DNA from: Nanobdellota archaeon
GTDB lineage: Archaea; Nanobdellota; Nanobdellia; Pacearchaeales; GW2011-AR1
DNA: 45,103 nucleotides
Direction of reading: 5' to 3'
Assembly: GCA_030647965.1 (NCBI GenBank)
Contig: JAUSIT010000034.1
Coordinates: 1 to 45,103 of the forward strand
Below are positions 1 through 8,937 of the stretch, in pieces (the first letter of the stretch is position 1; each line of letters starts with the position of its first letter). The notes under the pieces were generated by a model. That model had not been told where the DNA came from. It was given only the letters and a program-made list of their open reading frames with translations, and searched no databases. The position numbers and the translations under genes were made by a program.

Positions 1-436
1 CAGTTATATCTTTAAGTTCAATGTCTTGTTTTCTATTAATTTTCATCCACCAATGCCATAAAGCTTTGAAGTCTTTAACAAAATGTTTTGGAGATAAGTA
101 GTTTTTACCATCATGTCTTTTAATAGTTCCATTTCTCATATCTACGAAGAAACTAAAAAGTTGAATTTCAGTTATGTCAGTTATCTTGGTTAAATTAAAT
201 CTTTTTTCAAATGCTTTTGACAAAGCAATTAACCTCTGCCTCAAAACATTTAATCTAATATAACTTCTAGAACCTTTTTTAGAAGTTGCACAAATATTTA
301 ATCCAGATTCCATATCATTTAGAAAACGCAAAGTTAAATCAGAATTCTCCTTGCTAATTTCAGGGATGCCTGATTGGTTTTTCTCCTTCCACGCAAGGTA
401 TCTTTCTTTGTTTTTATACGGGTCTATCTTCGTCAT
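1..436 (-). CDS. Tyrosine recombinase/integrase-like protein, N-terminal part, truncated by window edge
   Basis: Manual minus-strand translation from ATG at 436 is open to the edge: MTKIDPYKNKERYLAWKEKNQSGIPEISKENSDLTLRFLNDMESGLN...KKGSRSYIRLNVLRQRLIALSKAFEKRF...FFVDMRNGTIKRHDGKNYLSPKHFVKDFKALWHWWMKINRKQDIELKDIT. Resembles the SAM-like core-binding domain of archaeal integrases. Catalytic domain is outside the window. Confidence 0.65.
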   Translation of the reverse strand, partial: MTKIDPYKNKERYLAWKEKNQSGIPEISKENSDLTLRFLNDMESGLNICATSKKGSRSYIRLNVLRQRLIALSKAFEKRFNLTKITDITEIQLFSFFVDMRNGTIKRHDGKNYLSPKHFVKDFKALWHWWMKINRKQDIELKDIT

Positions 437-572
437 GTTAGGTTGTCTGGTCTGTCCATCTCAGGGGTTTTTATATCTTGTCGTCTGGATGTGTCACAGG
501 AACGTGACTGAGAGAAAGGAGGAATGGAGGTAATTTTTCTGAAACATACACCATTAATATTAGGAAAGTCTT

Positions 573-1520
573 TTGGCAGGTTTTAAATATGTAAGGGTGT
601 TTTGGAAAAGTGATCTAATGGTAGAAGACTTAAAAGAATTTGAAAAATTAATCAATGAGAAGAATATTTCTGATGTAGATACCATGATGGAAGAATCGAA
701 AAGATTGGTGAAAGATAAAATTCCTGATTTTGAAAAGAAGTACAATGAAGTCATCCAGAAAAGAGGAATAGTTATAGATGCATCAATAACCCTTGAAACA
801 GCATTCGATGAATTAATAACCAAAACCGGGGGGGAGGATTTAGTCATGAATCCAGAAAAGAAAGAGTTTCATTTGATTACTGGTCTAAGGGGAAAAGATG
901 AACTTGGAGGATTGGGTTTCAAGCAAAAAGTATCTCTTGTAAAAGGAATTCTAAGAAAAAATGAGGAAGAAGCCGTTTATCGGGATTATATTCAAAGCGA
1001 GAAATGGAAAGAAAAAAATAATCAATTTGTAAGTCATTTTAAGAAATGCGCAAAATGTGATGGCATTGAAAACCTAAGCTCTTTTCATATTAGTCTTGAA
1101 AACTTTGGTGAAGAAGAAATTTCAGACGTAGAAGTTCTATGTTGGCTTTGTCAAATGAGACGGAAGCCGATAAAAATTGAATTGTTAAAAATGCCCGACC
1201 CACCACTATTAGCAGATTTAGAAAAAATAGTAACAATAAGAGATATCTTTGCTCACGTAGCTATTAATTGGCTATCAAATAATTTAGAGTTTAATGATAC
1301 TACCCCCTATACTAAACATTTCTTTAAATTCAATCCAAATTGGAAAAACGTAAATGTCGCGTTCAAGGAGTTCATGGATCTTCAAAAAGAAATGTTAGAA
1401 CTTATTCCTGTATATATAAAAGGAGTTTTATTAAAAAGGGAGATTTTTTCTCAATTTCTTTTAGGAAAACCCTATAGCGAAATATTAGACGATTTTGAAA
1501 AACTAAAAGGAATGCCTTGA
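573..1520 (+). CDS. Hypothetical protein with two CxxC pairs (possible zinc-binding/HNH-like)
   Basis: 315 aa ORF, TTG start; KCAKCDG...VLCWLCQ. Confidence 0.6.
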   Translation: MAGFKYVRVFWKSDLMVEDLKEFEKLINEKNISDVDTMMEESKRLVKDKIPDFEKKYNEVIQKRGIVIDASITLETAFDELITKTGGEDLVMNPEKKEFHLITGLRGKDELGGLGFKQKVSLVKGILRKNEEEAVYRDYIQSEKWKEKNNQFVSHFKKCAKCDGIENLSSFHISLENFGEEEISDVEVLCWLCQMRRKPIKIELLKMPDPPLLADLEKIVTIRDIFAHVAINWLSNNLEFNDTTPYTKHFFKFNPNWKNVNVAFKEFMDLQKEMLELIPVYIKGVLLKREIFSQFLLGKPYSEILDDFEKLKGMP

Positions 1521-1561
1521 TAAACAGACGTCACACCAAAATACCATGATGACGAGTTCCG

Positions 1562-1747
1562 CGGCGGGAGCATTTTTTCTATTGAATGTAATGAAATAGA
1601 AATCCTTTGGGAAGGGATACGAAGCCGGAGGGTTCGAATCACTTCAATTCAATTTTAAGGAATTGAAGTTTCCAAAATTTTGAAAAAATTTTGAGAACCG
1701 GCGGGAGCATTTCTATTATTAAATATAATGAAATAGAAATCCTTCTG
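1562..1747 (+). repeat. Direct repeat GGCGGGAGCATTT-hairpin-AATAGAAATCCTT (x2) flanking GGTTCGAATC plus hairpins
   Basis: Copies at 1563-1610 and 1700-1744, each followed by an ATTTCTATT/AATAGAAAT stem. Between them: GGTTCGAATCACTTCAATTC (1631-1650) and ACTTCAATTC/GAATTGAAGT hairpin. Confidence 0.75.
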
Positions 1748-1758
1748 AACAAAATAAT

Positions 1759-1968
1759 TTATATTCTCTTCTTTTTTCTCTTCCCAACTTTTCTAGCTCG
1801 TGCAGATTTTCCTTGCTCTACTCCTGCAATTGCTATACCTAACCCAACTAAAGCAATAATAAGCCAGATAGCCTGATTAACATTATTATAACCTAAACTT
1901 GTAAAAATTTCCAATGTAAAAGACATTAATAAAATAATCAGTCCTAAAAAAAATAATTTGTTATTCAT
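1759..1968 (-). CDS. Small membrane protein (two predicted TM segments, basic C-terminus)
   Basis: 69 aa hydrophobic ORF. Confidence 0.6.
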   Translation of the reverse strand: MNNKLFFLGLIILLMSFTLEIFTSLGYNNVNQAIWLIIALVGLGIAIAGVEQGKSARARKVGKRKKKRI

Positions 1969-2091
1969 TGTTTCCTCTTTTATATAATCTCTAGTGTTTT
2001 TCTTTTTAAAAATCTTTTGTAAAGCAACTCTAGTTAAAAATCAAAGATTTTATATATAAGGTATACCTCCCAGATTACATTAAAAAAGAGA

Positions 2092-2325
2092 ATGGTAAAT
2101 CACATAAACCACAATCATACAAATCAAGAAAGTTTAATGACTAACAAATTTATATACAAATCTTCAATTGAAGCACTTATTATAGTAATAATCTTCATAG
2201 GAATTTATTTCTTAACTAAAAACAGCTTATATGCACTTGCAATAATTTTAATTTATTTTATCTCAAGATATTTTTATAAAAGAATAAATAATAATTCTCA
2301 TAAAAATCACAATTTAACTAAATAA
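2092..2325 (+). CDS. Small hypothetical membrane protein
   Basis: 77 aa, hydrophobic stretch. Confidence 0.45.
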   Translation: MVNHINHNHTNQESLMTNKFIYKSSIEALIIVIIFIGIYFLTKNSLYALAIILIYFISRYFYKRINNNSHKNHNLTK

Positions 2326-3183
2326 TCCTTCTATTTTTTCTATATCTAAAACACTCTTTGCATTAACAATTTGTCTTCTTAATTCTTTTGCATTTTTCTT
2401 TGCTTTTGTAAAATTCAATGCCTGCATTTTTATCTGTGAAAATTTCAAGTTATATTTTTCAGCAAGAGCAATATAATCCTTAAAATCAATTTTTATTTTC
2501 TTGCCTTGCAATTTTGCAAAAATTTCAGGATTTCCCATAGCTTCTCTTCCAATCATAACAAAATCAAATGTTTTCAAAAACTCATCTGCATTTTCTGCAT
2601 TTACATTACCTGAATAAATTACAGGAATAGAAAGATTTTTCTTTAATTTTTCTGCAAATTTTATATCAGGAATTCCAGAATATCCTTGGCTTGCAGTTCT
2701 TGGATGAATGCAAATTGCATCGCAGTATTTTTCTGCAATTTTTGCAATTTTCAAAGCATCATCTGATTTTCTTAATTTAATGCTAATTGGTTTTTTTGTA
2801 GATTTTTTCATTATTTTTAATATATTTTCAATAACTTCTAATTTATCATGCATAAAAGAGCCAAATCCAAGATCTTTTGCAGTTTTAGCAGGGCATCCCA
2901 AATTAAAATCAAATAAAGAAACTTTTTTCTCATATTTTTTTATAAATTCTTCAACCCCCCTTTCAGATGTTGAAAAAATTTGCAGCGCAGGTTTATCATC
3001 TAAAATCAATTCCTGTTTTGTAAGAGGATTAACCATCCCAGTATAAACTAATCCACAACCTGCTTTTTTACATAATAATCTAAAAGCAATATCATTCACA
3101 TCCGCCATTGGGGCAAGAAGATACCTATTTTCCAGTTTCAAATTTCCAATTCTTATATTTCCCATTACAAACCTAATGGACAA
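2314..3183 (-). CDS. dus: tRNA-dihydrouridine synthase family protein
   Basis: FMN TIM-barrel motifs: LAPMADVNDIAFRLL, NLGCPAKTAKDLGFGSFMHD, ISIKLR, CIHPRTASQGYSG, IYSGNV, MIGREAMGNPEIF. Confidence 0.9.
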   Translation of the reverse strand: MSIRFVMGNIRIGNLKLENRYLLAPMADVNDIAFRLLCKKAGCGLVYTGMVNPLTKQELILDDKPALQIFSTSERGVEEFIKKYEKKVSLFDFNLGCPAKTAKDLGFGSFMHDKLEVIENILKIMKKSTKKPISIKLRKSDDALKIAKIAEKYCDAICIHPRTASQGYSGIPDIKFAEKLKKNLSIPVIYSGNVNAENADEFLKTFDFVMIGREAMGNPEIFAKLQGKKIKIDFKDYIALAEKYNLKFSQIKMQALNFTKAKKNAKELRRQIVNAKSVLDIEKIEGLFS

Positions 3184-3215
3184 AGGTTTTTAAATATAAA
3201 AGGGCTAAGACAATT

Positions 3216-3935
3216 ATGAAAAATTTAGCGTTTATATTTATTCTAGGCATATTACTTGCTGGGATGAGCTTTGTTTTAGCTGAAAATGAATCTAATCAAC
3301 AAACAGATAATGATTCAGATTTATTAATCTCTCCAAATCCAACTACAACAGATTCTACAACTACCACAACTATAAACTCGGCACAAAAGGGAAAAGACTT
3401 AGATATGAATGCAATTAAAAATTTGAAAGACAAGATTAAAGCAAATGAAGAAGAAATAAAACAATTAAAAAGTGAAATAAAAGAAAACAAAAAATTAAGA
3501 ATTAATGAGAAAAATATTGATATAAATGTTTTAACAGATGATCAAAAAGAAATCATAGCTGAAAAAATAAATGCTAAAACAGGATTAAATTTAAGTTCAG
3601 AAGATATTGATAATAAAACAATTTTAAGAGCATTATTATCTAATGGAAGAAATGCAGAAGTTAAAATAATGCCAAATACTGCTTCTGAAACAGCAATAAA
3701 AAGATTAAATACTCAATGTGAAGAAAGAAACTGCACTGTTGAATTAAAAGAAGTTGGAACAGGAACTGAGAAAAAGCTAGCATATGAAGTAAGAACAGAA
3801 AATAATGCAAAAGTATTATTCTTATTCAAAAATAAAAAAGTTTTAACAGCACAAGTTGACGCAGAAACAGGAGAAATTATCCCAGGCTCTGTAAAAAAAC
3901 CTTGGTGGTCTTTTATGGCAAGAGATAGCAAATAA
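3216..3935 (+). CDS. Secreted/anchored hypothetical protein with signal peptide, Thr-rich linker and coiled coil
   Basis: MKNLAFIFILGILLAGMSFVLAE signal; C-terminal VLFLFKNKKVLTAQVDAETGEI resembles a PepSY-type strand pair. Confidence 0.6.
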   Translation: MKNLAFIFILGILLAGMSFVLAENESNQQTDNDSDLLISPNPTTTDSTTTTTINSAQKGKDLDMNAIKNLKDKIKANEEEIKQLKSEIKENKKLRINEKNIDINVLTDDQKEIIAEKINAKTGLNLSSEDIDNKTILRALLSNGRNAEVKIMPNTASETAIKRLNTQCEERNCTVELKEVGTGTEKKLAYEVRTENNAKVLFLFKNKKVLTAQVDAETGEIIPGSVKKPWWSFMARDSK

Positions 3936-4040
3936 GAATATTGCCCAAAATTTCTATTAAAAACTACTAAATTCCCGAATATGTATTAATTTTAAAGTGG
4001 TAGGATAAAAATATATACTTTTAATAATTGTATAAAATAA

Positions 4041-4265
4041 GCTGACGAGGACATTTCAGTTGTCCTGAAAAGGATGTTAATATAATCGCCTCTGTCAAGT
4101 GTTCGACTATTAGTATGAAGACTGGACTATAACTCTTCATACGAAATCTACACTTGTTAAGCGTGATTATATGGCGAAAAAGATAACCTTTAAAACGAGT
4201 CGATAGATTAAGATTGATTTCGATATTTATTTAAGGCACTTTTTCACTGAGTCCAGTTTGTCAGC
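4041..4265 (+). ncRNA. Candidate structured RNA (closed by GCTGAC/GTCAGC, internal long hairpin and possible pseudoknot)
   Basis: TATAATC(4081)/GATTATA(4165), CAAGTGT(4096)/ACACTTG(4150), ATGAAGA(4115)/TCTTCAT(4134); apical loop CTGGACT complementary to AGTCCAG(4250). Confidence 0.5.
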
Positions 4266-4317
4266 CATTTTTTTAAAAATCAAAAAAACAATGAGGCCCA
4301 CACATTAAGCCCTTTGT

Positions 4318-4377
4318 TTTTAGGATGCTCAGAAATGAGCGCCTAAAGGATGTGGTTTTAGCCACATTTCTGACATA
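4318..4377 (+). repeat. Dispersed TCAGAAATG...CATTTCTGA palindromic repeat, copy 1
   Basis: TTTTAGGATGCTCAGAAATG...GGTTTTAGCCACATTTCTGACATAA; second copy at 39392-39453. Confidence 0.7.
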
Positions 4378-4379
4378 AA

Positions 4380-4556
4380 ATGAAAAAGAAAACAAAAAAG
4401 GTTGTGAAAAAGAAAGCAATTTCTAAAAAGAATAATAGAAGTTTATGTAGAAAACCTAGTAAGGGAAATAAATCTTCAAAAGTTAAAAAATTAATAAAAC
4501 TTGCAAAAATGAATAAAGGCAAGAAAACAAAGAAAAAACCTTCTAAAAAGAAATAA
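4380..4556 (+). CDS. Lysine-rich 58-aa basic protein
   Basis: Manual translation (below ORF-track cutoff): MKKKTKKVVKKKAISKKNNRSLCRKPSKGNKSSKVKKLIKLAKMNKGKKTKKKPSKKK*. Confidence 0.55.
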   Translation: MKKKTKKVVKKKAISKKNNRSLCRKPSKGNKSSKVKKLIKLAKMNKGKKTKKKPSKKK

Positions 4557-4564
4557 GTCTCATA

Positions 4565-4716
4565 TTTAATTAGTAATGAAAATCTTTTTGAAAAAATTAG
4601 TGATTAATTAATAGTTGGGAGGCGCAAAAAGTTTTACTCTTGTAATAAGTAATACCAAATAGAAGAGCAAAACTTTTTCTAGCCGACTTAGTATCATAAT
4701 GAAATGCAATTATCTA
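4565..4716 (+). repeat. Dispersed multi-hairpin repeat (family A), copy A1, containing 53-bp inverted-repeat insert
   Basis: GATTAATTAATAG..GGAGGCGC-[4626-4678 hairpin]-CTAGCCGACTTAGTATCATAATGAAATGCAATTAT. Confidence 0.75.
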
Positions 4717-4720
4717 GTAA

Positions 4721-5326
4721 TCAAATCTTTACACTATATTCAAAAACCCTATCATAAGGTATAAACCATTTTACTGTATCTTGAATGCTTGCTTTTTCAA
4801 TTATCTTTCTAAATAATCTTATTGAATTGCCAGATGCAGAAATAGCAACATTATGAATATTATTTTTTTTCATAAACTTAAATAAATCCTTCATAAATAC
4901 CCTTACTCTTTTTTCAACATCTTCAAAAGACTCGCCTTTTGGAGGCCTATCATAAAATCCCCGATGCCATTTATCAAATTGTTCTTTTCCATATTTTTTA
5001 ATTATAAAATCATGAGTTTTTCCTTCAATTAAACCATAACTTCTTTCAATCATCCGGTCATCTTTAATTTGCTTAGCACATTCTGGATGATATTTTAATA
5101 CTTCTTTTAAAGTATTTTTAGAACGAGATAATCTAGTATAAAATGCAACTTCTATTTTTTTGTTCTTTAATTTTTTTGCAATTATTTTTGCTTGTTTAAT
5201 TCCTAAAGAAGTTAGCTTAGCATCTTTAAAACCAGTAAATATTTTATCCCTATTATATGTTGTCTGTCCATGTCTAAAAACATAGATATGATATGTTTCT
5301 TTCATAGATAATCTACAAAAAATCAA
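4721..5326 (-). CDS. Histidine phosphatase superfamily (phosphoglycerate mutase-like)
   Basis: FRHGQTTYNRDKIFTGFKDAKLTSLGIKQA (RHG motif), AISASGNSIR. Confidence 0.85.
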   Translation of the reverse strand: MIFCRLSMKETYHIYVFRHGQTTYNRDKIFTGFKDAKLTSLGIKQAKIIAKKLKNKKIEVAFYTRLSRSKNTLKEVLKYHPECAKQIKDDRMIERSYGLIEGKTHDFIIKKYGKEQFDKWHRGFYDRPPKGESFEDVEKRVRVFMKDLFKFMKKNNIHNVAISASGNSIRLFRKIIEKASIQDTVKWFIPYDRVFEYSVKI

Positions 5327-5365
5327 TATAAAAACATTTTTATAACTCTAAATCTTAAAAATATT

Positions 5366-5689
5366 ATGAATAATTTAATTATAATAATTGTAGGGGCAAT
5401 ACTAATCTTATTATTCTTTTTTGTATTTAAATTAGAACACTGGGGCAAAAGAATAAAATTAATTGCGATATTAATAATTGGAGTAATGCTTTATTTTTCT
5501 GCAGTAAGTTTCTTTAATTCAGGAGAAGATAATATAAAATTAGACTCTCCAAAGTCAATAATGAATGGGGTCTGGGGCTATTTTGGCTGGCTAGGGAATA
5601 CTTTATTTAGTTTAGTAGATATAACTAAGAACATGGGCAAAAGCGTAGGAAATGTCATAAAAACGAATTATACAAAAGCAGATAGATAA
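5366..5689 (+). CDS. Hypothetical membrane protein
   Basis: 107 aa, two N-terminal hydrophobic segments. Confidence 0.55.
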   Translation: MNNLIIIIVGAILILLFFFVFKLEHWGKRIKLIAILIIGVMLYFSAVSFFNSGEDNIKLDSPKSIMNGVWGYFGWLGNTLFSLVDITKNMGKSVGNVIKTNYTKADR

Positions 5690-5690
5690 A

Positions 5691-5957
5691 TTATTTATGA
5701 TAAACGACATCATGATGATCATAATCTAGAAGTCTTATAGCTTTTTCATTTTCTAAGATTTCATAAGTAATAACAAAATTTCTAATGTGAACACTTCTTT
5801 GTCCAGCCATATTACCTGTTAGTGGCTCCCCAATCTGAGGATTTTCTAAAATATCATTTATTTTTCTAGTAAGAATTTCAAACTGAAGTTTATCTTTTTT
5901 AGAAAGTTTAAAAAATAATTTATCTAATCGTTCAGATACATAAAGTGTATAAGTCAT
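5691..5957 (-). CDS. RelE/ParE-family toxin-like protein
   Basis: FKLSKKDKLQFEILTRKINDILENPQIGEPLTGNMAGQRSVHIRNFVITYEILENEKAIRLLDYDHHDVVY. Confidence 0.85.
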   Translation of the reverse strand: MTYTLYVSERLDKLFFKLSKKDKLQFEILTRKINDILENPQIGEPLTGNMAGQRSVHIRNFVITYEILENEKAIRLLDYDHHDVVYHK

Positions 5958-6196
5958 TAAGCATACCTCTTGTTAAAATCTTCTATGCCCCCAACTTTAA
6001 TAAATTTTCCTTTACTTATAGAATTAAGTCTCTGTAAATATTCTTCCCTTACTTTTGGTTTTTCTTCAATTTGAGCTTTTATGAAAATATCTATCTGTTT
6101 GCTCATACTCATTCCATTCTGCTTGCAAAATTCAGAAAATTTATTATAAGTTTCTTCTTCCAAGTTAAATGTTTTTAATACCATCTTATTTAACAT
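5957..6196 (-). CDS. RelB-like antitoxin (RHH type)
   Basis: Overlaps toxin start; KTFNLEEETYNKFSEFCKQNGMSMSKQIDIFIKAQIE. Confidence 0.75.
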   Translation of the reverse strand: MLNKMVLKTFNLEEETYNKFSEFCKQNGMSMSKQIDIFIKAQIEEKPKVREEYLQRLNSISKGKFIKVGGIEDFNKRYA

Positions 6197-6243
6197 TATT
6201 TAATGTTATTTAAATACTTTTTGGAGAACAAATGTTTACACTC

Positions 6244-6386
6244 AAGCCACCTCCTGCCCGTCGGTGACTTTTTTAAAATATTATAATAGTTCTTTTCTTC
6301 TCACTTTCAATTCTTGTGAATTGAATAGGTCAGAAATTTTTAATTTCTGAATGGACTTCTTTTCTTTCTAAGAAAAGAAGGTATAA
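6244..6386 (-). repeat. Three-hairpin segment between tRNA-Thr 3' end and a duplicate of that 3' end
   Basis: GGAGGTGGCTT duplicated at 6244-6254; hairpins CTTCTTTTCTT/AAGAAAAGAAG, TCAGAAATT/AATTTCTGA, TTCAATTC/GAATTGAA. Confidence 0.75.
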
Positions 6387-6531
6387 AGCCACCTCCGGGG
6401 ATCGAACCCGGGACCTCGTCCTTTTTGTAATTCCCAAGCAGTATAAGTTTTCTCTTACCTGAGAGCTTCTCTTTTTCTAAAAGAGAAACTTCTACCAAGG
6501 ACGCGCTCTAACCAGACTGAGCTAAGGCGGC
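6387..6531 (-). tRNA. tRNA-Thr(GGU) with ~70-nt intron in the anticodon loop
   Basis: GCCGCCT...AGGTGGC acceptor; D arm GCTC/GAGC; CGTCC TTGGTA-[intron]-GGACG; T arm CCGGGTTCGATCCCCGG. Confidence 0.88.
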
Positions 6532-6583
6532 TTAATTCTTGAAAAATCCCAAAATTTATAAATGCTTTCTATACTAGACTTAC

Positions 6584-7084
6584 ATGGAAAAGAAAGAACA
6601 ATGTTCTGAAGAATGTTTAGAAAAACTTAAATTAGATTATGCAAAATTTCAAGAAAAATATAATTTACCTACATTTGAAAAACTTTCAGAAGATTTTGAA
6701 ATAGAAAAGCTAATTGAAAAAGAATCAATATTTCTTTTAAAAGATATTTCAAAAGTCATATTTGAAAAAATAGGTTTCTATTTAAGAATGCTTGAAAATT
6801 TAGTTAATCCTTCAGGCCATTCAATGTCTATATTTTTAATTTTAAAAAATCTAAATGAAGATGATAAAGAAGAAATAAATAAAATATACAGAAGACTTTC
6901 AAAAATAGAATTAAAAACAATGAAAATTGATTTAGTCCATGATGAAAAAAAAGAAGCAGAATTTATCAAAGAAACCTATAATGAATGGAATGAAATAAAG
7001 CTTCAATTATACAAACTAACAGAAAAATTTGAAAAAGGCTTTGAAGAAAACAACAAACCAGCAAAAAATGATTATTTTGGGTAA
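6584..7084 (+). CDS. Hypothetical coiled-coil protein
   Basis: 166 aa ORF. Confidence 0.55.
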   Translation: MEKKEQCSEECLEKLKLDYAKFQEKYNLPTFEKLSEDFEIEKLIEKESIFLLKDISKVIFEKIGFYLRMLENLVNPSGHSMSIFLILKNLNEDDKEEINKIYRRLSKIELKTMKIDLVHDEKKEAEFIKETYNEWNEIKLQLYKLTEKFEKGFEENNKPAKNDYFG

Positions 7085-7085
7085 A

Positions 7086-8717
7086 TCACAAGCTCAAAAA
7101 TCCAATATTCAGTTCAAATGCAGAAACAGGCATTTTTAATTTCCAGTTGCTTAAAACTCTTGGAGCAACTTCTCCGATAATTCCTATTTCAAAATTATCT
7201 ACAAATATCTTTGCACTTCTGCCAGGGATAAAATTAAAATTATCAAATTGTTCTAACCTATATGATTTATCCAGCATTTTAAATAAATAATCTAAAACAG
7301 ATTTTAATTCTGTAAAATTAACACTATCATGGCTCAAGGCAACACATAATCTTTCTTTTTCTTCTACACCATTTGAATTGCTCTTATCTAAAGAAAAAAC
7401 CTTTCCAATTTCAAACATTTTTTGAGGATATGCAGAATCAGAATTTTCAGATAAAATCTTTAATAAATTTGAAGCTAAATCCATTCTTAAGACATTATAC
7501 TCTGTTTTTGAATTTTCAATTTCAATAAAATCTTTAAAATCATAATTCATTTTTTTAATATCATCTTTTATAGCCAAATGAAATGAAGAAACTTCAAGAA
7601 GATTTAATCCAACTAAAATTTCTCTAATAATATTTTTCAAAACTTCTCTTTTATCTTCTTCTCCAACAGTTGAAATTTTAGGAAGCTCTGCATTAAAATT
7701 TTCATAACCATAGCCAATTGCAACTTCTTCTGCAATATCAACCCAGTGTAAAATATCTGCCCTGTATGCAGGAATTAAAACCTCTCCTTTTTCATATTCC
7801 AAACCCATTTTTTGCAAATATTTAATAAAATCTTTTTCATTTAAATTTAATCCAAGAGTTTTATTTATATCAGAAAGATTAACTTTTATTTTTTCTGGCT
7901 TTAAATCAGGAGAAATAAAATTTTCTGAATCCTGAATTTCCATTGCATAAATCTGCCCGCCCATGTCTGCCAAAGTAGAAGCAATAATATTAATTGTTTT
8001 TTTAAGATAAACTAAATTTGAACCAGAGCATTCAATAAAAACTTCTTTTGTATTCTCATCTATTTTTCCTGTTTCTCTTGAATTTATAATTGGAGGCATA
8101 CTTAAAACCTTATTATTAGCATCAATAAAAACAGGATATAAATCATAACCTTCAAGCAAAAAGGCATAATCTCTTCCAGTAGGATGCTGTCTTAGTATCT
8201 GAGCTCCTGTTAATTCTTTGTCAAATTCTAAAGGAATAAATTTTATTTCATCTGGTTTTTTTGCAGTATATCTTATTGGAAGTTTTATTTTTTCCAAAGG
8301 ATAAATTCCAATTGCAAGTTTTTTTCTTTTTCTTCCTAAAGTTAAATGTAATTTTTCTTGAATATCAATAATCTCTTTTATTTTTTCATTATCTAATTTC
8401 AAACCCTTAACAATCGCACAAGCAGTATAAGGTCTTACAGATTTCACAGGCTTTTCAATTTTTACAACATAATCTTTCAAAGGTTTATTTACATTATATT
8501 CTGCAAATTTCTTTTTTCCCAAATACTGAAGCAAAGATCTGCAAAAGCCCTGATATGAAAGCAAATCAGGCCTGTTTGGAAAAACCTCAATAGATATTTC
8601 ATTATCAGAAACACTTTCAACAGGAGTTCCCATCATAGTAATAGTATTATCCATTTCTTTGTCCATCTTGCCAACTTTCTTTTCAAATTGTTTTTTGTCT
8701 ATTGTTAGTATTGTCAT
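7086..8717 (-). CDS. pheT: Phenylalanyl-tRNA synthetase beta subunit
   Basis: Archaeal PheT: VEVFPNRPDLLSYQGFCRSL, VFIECSGSNLVYLKKTINIIASTLADMGGQIYAMEI, EEVAIGYGYENFNAELP. Confidence 0.95.
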   Translation of the reverse strand: MTILTIDKKQFEKKVGKMDKEMDNTITMMGTPVESVSDNEISIEVFPNRPDLLSYQGFCRSLLQYLGKKKFAEYNVNKPLKDYVVKIEKPVKSVRPYTACAIVKGLKLDNEKIKEIIDIQEKLHLTLGRKRKKLAIGIYPLEKIKLPIRYTAKKPDEIKFIPLEFDKELTGAQILRQHPTGRDYAFLLEGYDLYPVFIDANNKVLSMPPIINSRETGKIDENTKEVFIECSGSNLVYLKKTINIIASTLADMGGQIYAMEIQDSENFISPDLKPEKIKVNLSDINKTLGLNLNEKDFIKYLQKMGLEYEKGEVLIPAYRADILHWVDIAEEVAIGYGYENFNAELPKISTVGEEDKREVLKNIIREILVGLNLLEVSSFHLAIKDDIKKMNYDFKDFIEIENSKTEYNVLRMDLASNLLKILSENSDSAYPQKMFEIGKVFSLDKSNSNGVEEKERLCVALSHDSVNFTELKSVLDYLFKMLDKSYRLEQFDNFNFIPGRSAKIFVDNFEIGIIGEVAPRVLSNWKLKMPVSAFELNIGFLSL

Positions 8718-8937
8718 TTTTCATTTTTATAAATCCAATTTCAGTTTTTTTATCTATGTTAAATAATGCTTTCCATAAAATTATTTCAGAACCTGCTACA
8801 AATAAAGTTATTGAAATTAATGCAGTAGTATCTGTGGGAGAGCCAACTAATTTCCAAAGAGCTACTCCTACAATTAAACAAATTATTATCCAAAATATTA
8901 TATCTTCTGTTTTCATTTTATTACCTAAAAAGGACAT
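8683..8937 (-). CDS. Small two-TM membrane protein between pheT and pheS (alternative start at 8916)
   Basis: MKTEDIIFWIIICLIVGVALWKLVGSPTDTTALISITLFVAGSEIILWKALF. Confidence 0.6.
   Translation of the reverse strand: MSFLGNKMKTEDIIFWIIICLIVGVALWKLVGSPTDTTALISITLFVAGSEIILWKALFNIDKKTEIGFIKMKNDNTNNRQKTI

Noticed and set aside
560-847. 95-aa minus-strand ORF
   Set aside because: Antisense to the longer 573-1520 ORF with no supporting features.
1691-1876. 61-aa plus-strand ORF
   Set aside because: Overlaps the hairpin repeat and is antisense to a more plausible membrane protein ORF.
4041-4265. RNase P RNA or SRP RNA
   Set aside because: No recognisable CR-I/CR-V RNase P motifs or SRP domain IV sequence.
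4565-4716. CRISPR array interpretation of dispersed repeats
   Set aside because: Copies are kilobases apart, not regularly spaced with unique spacers, and no cas genes were seen.
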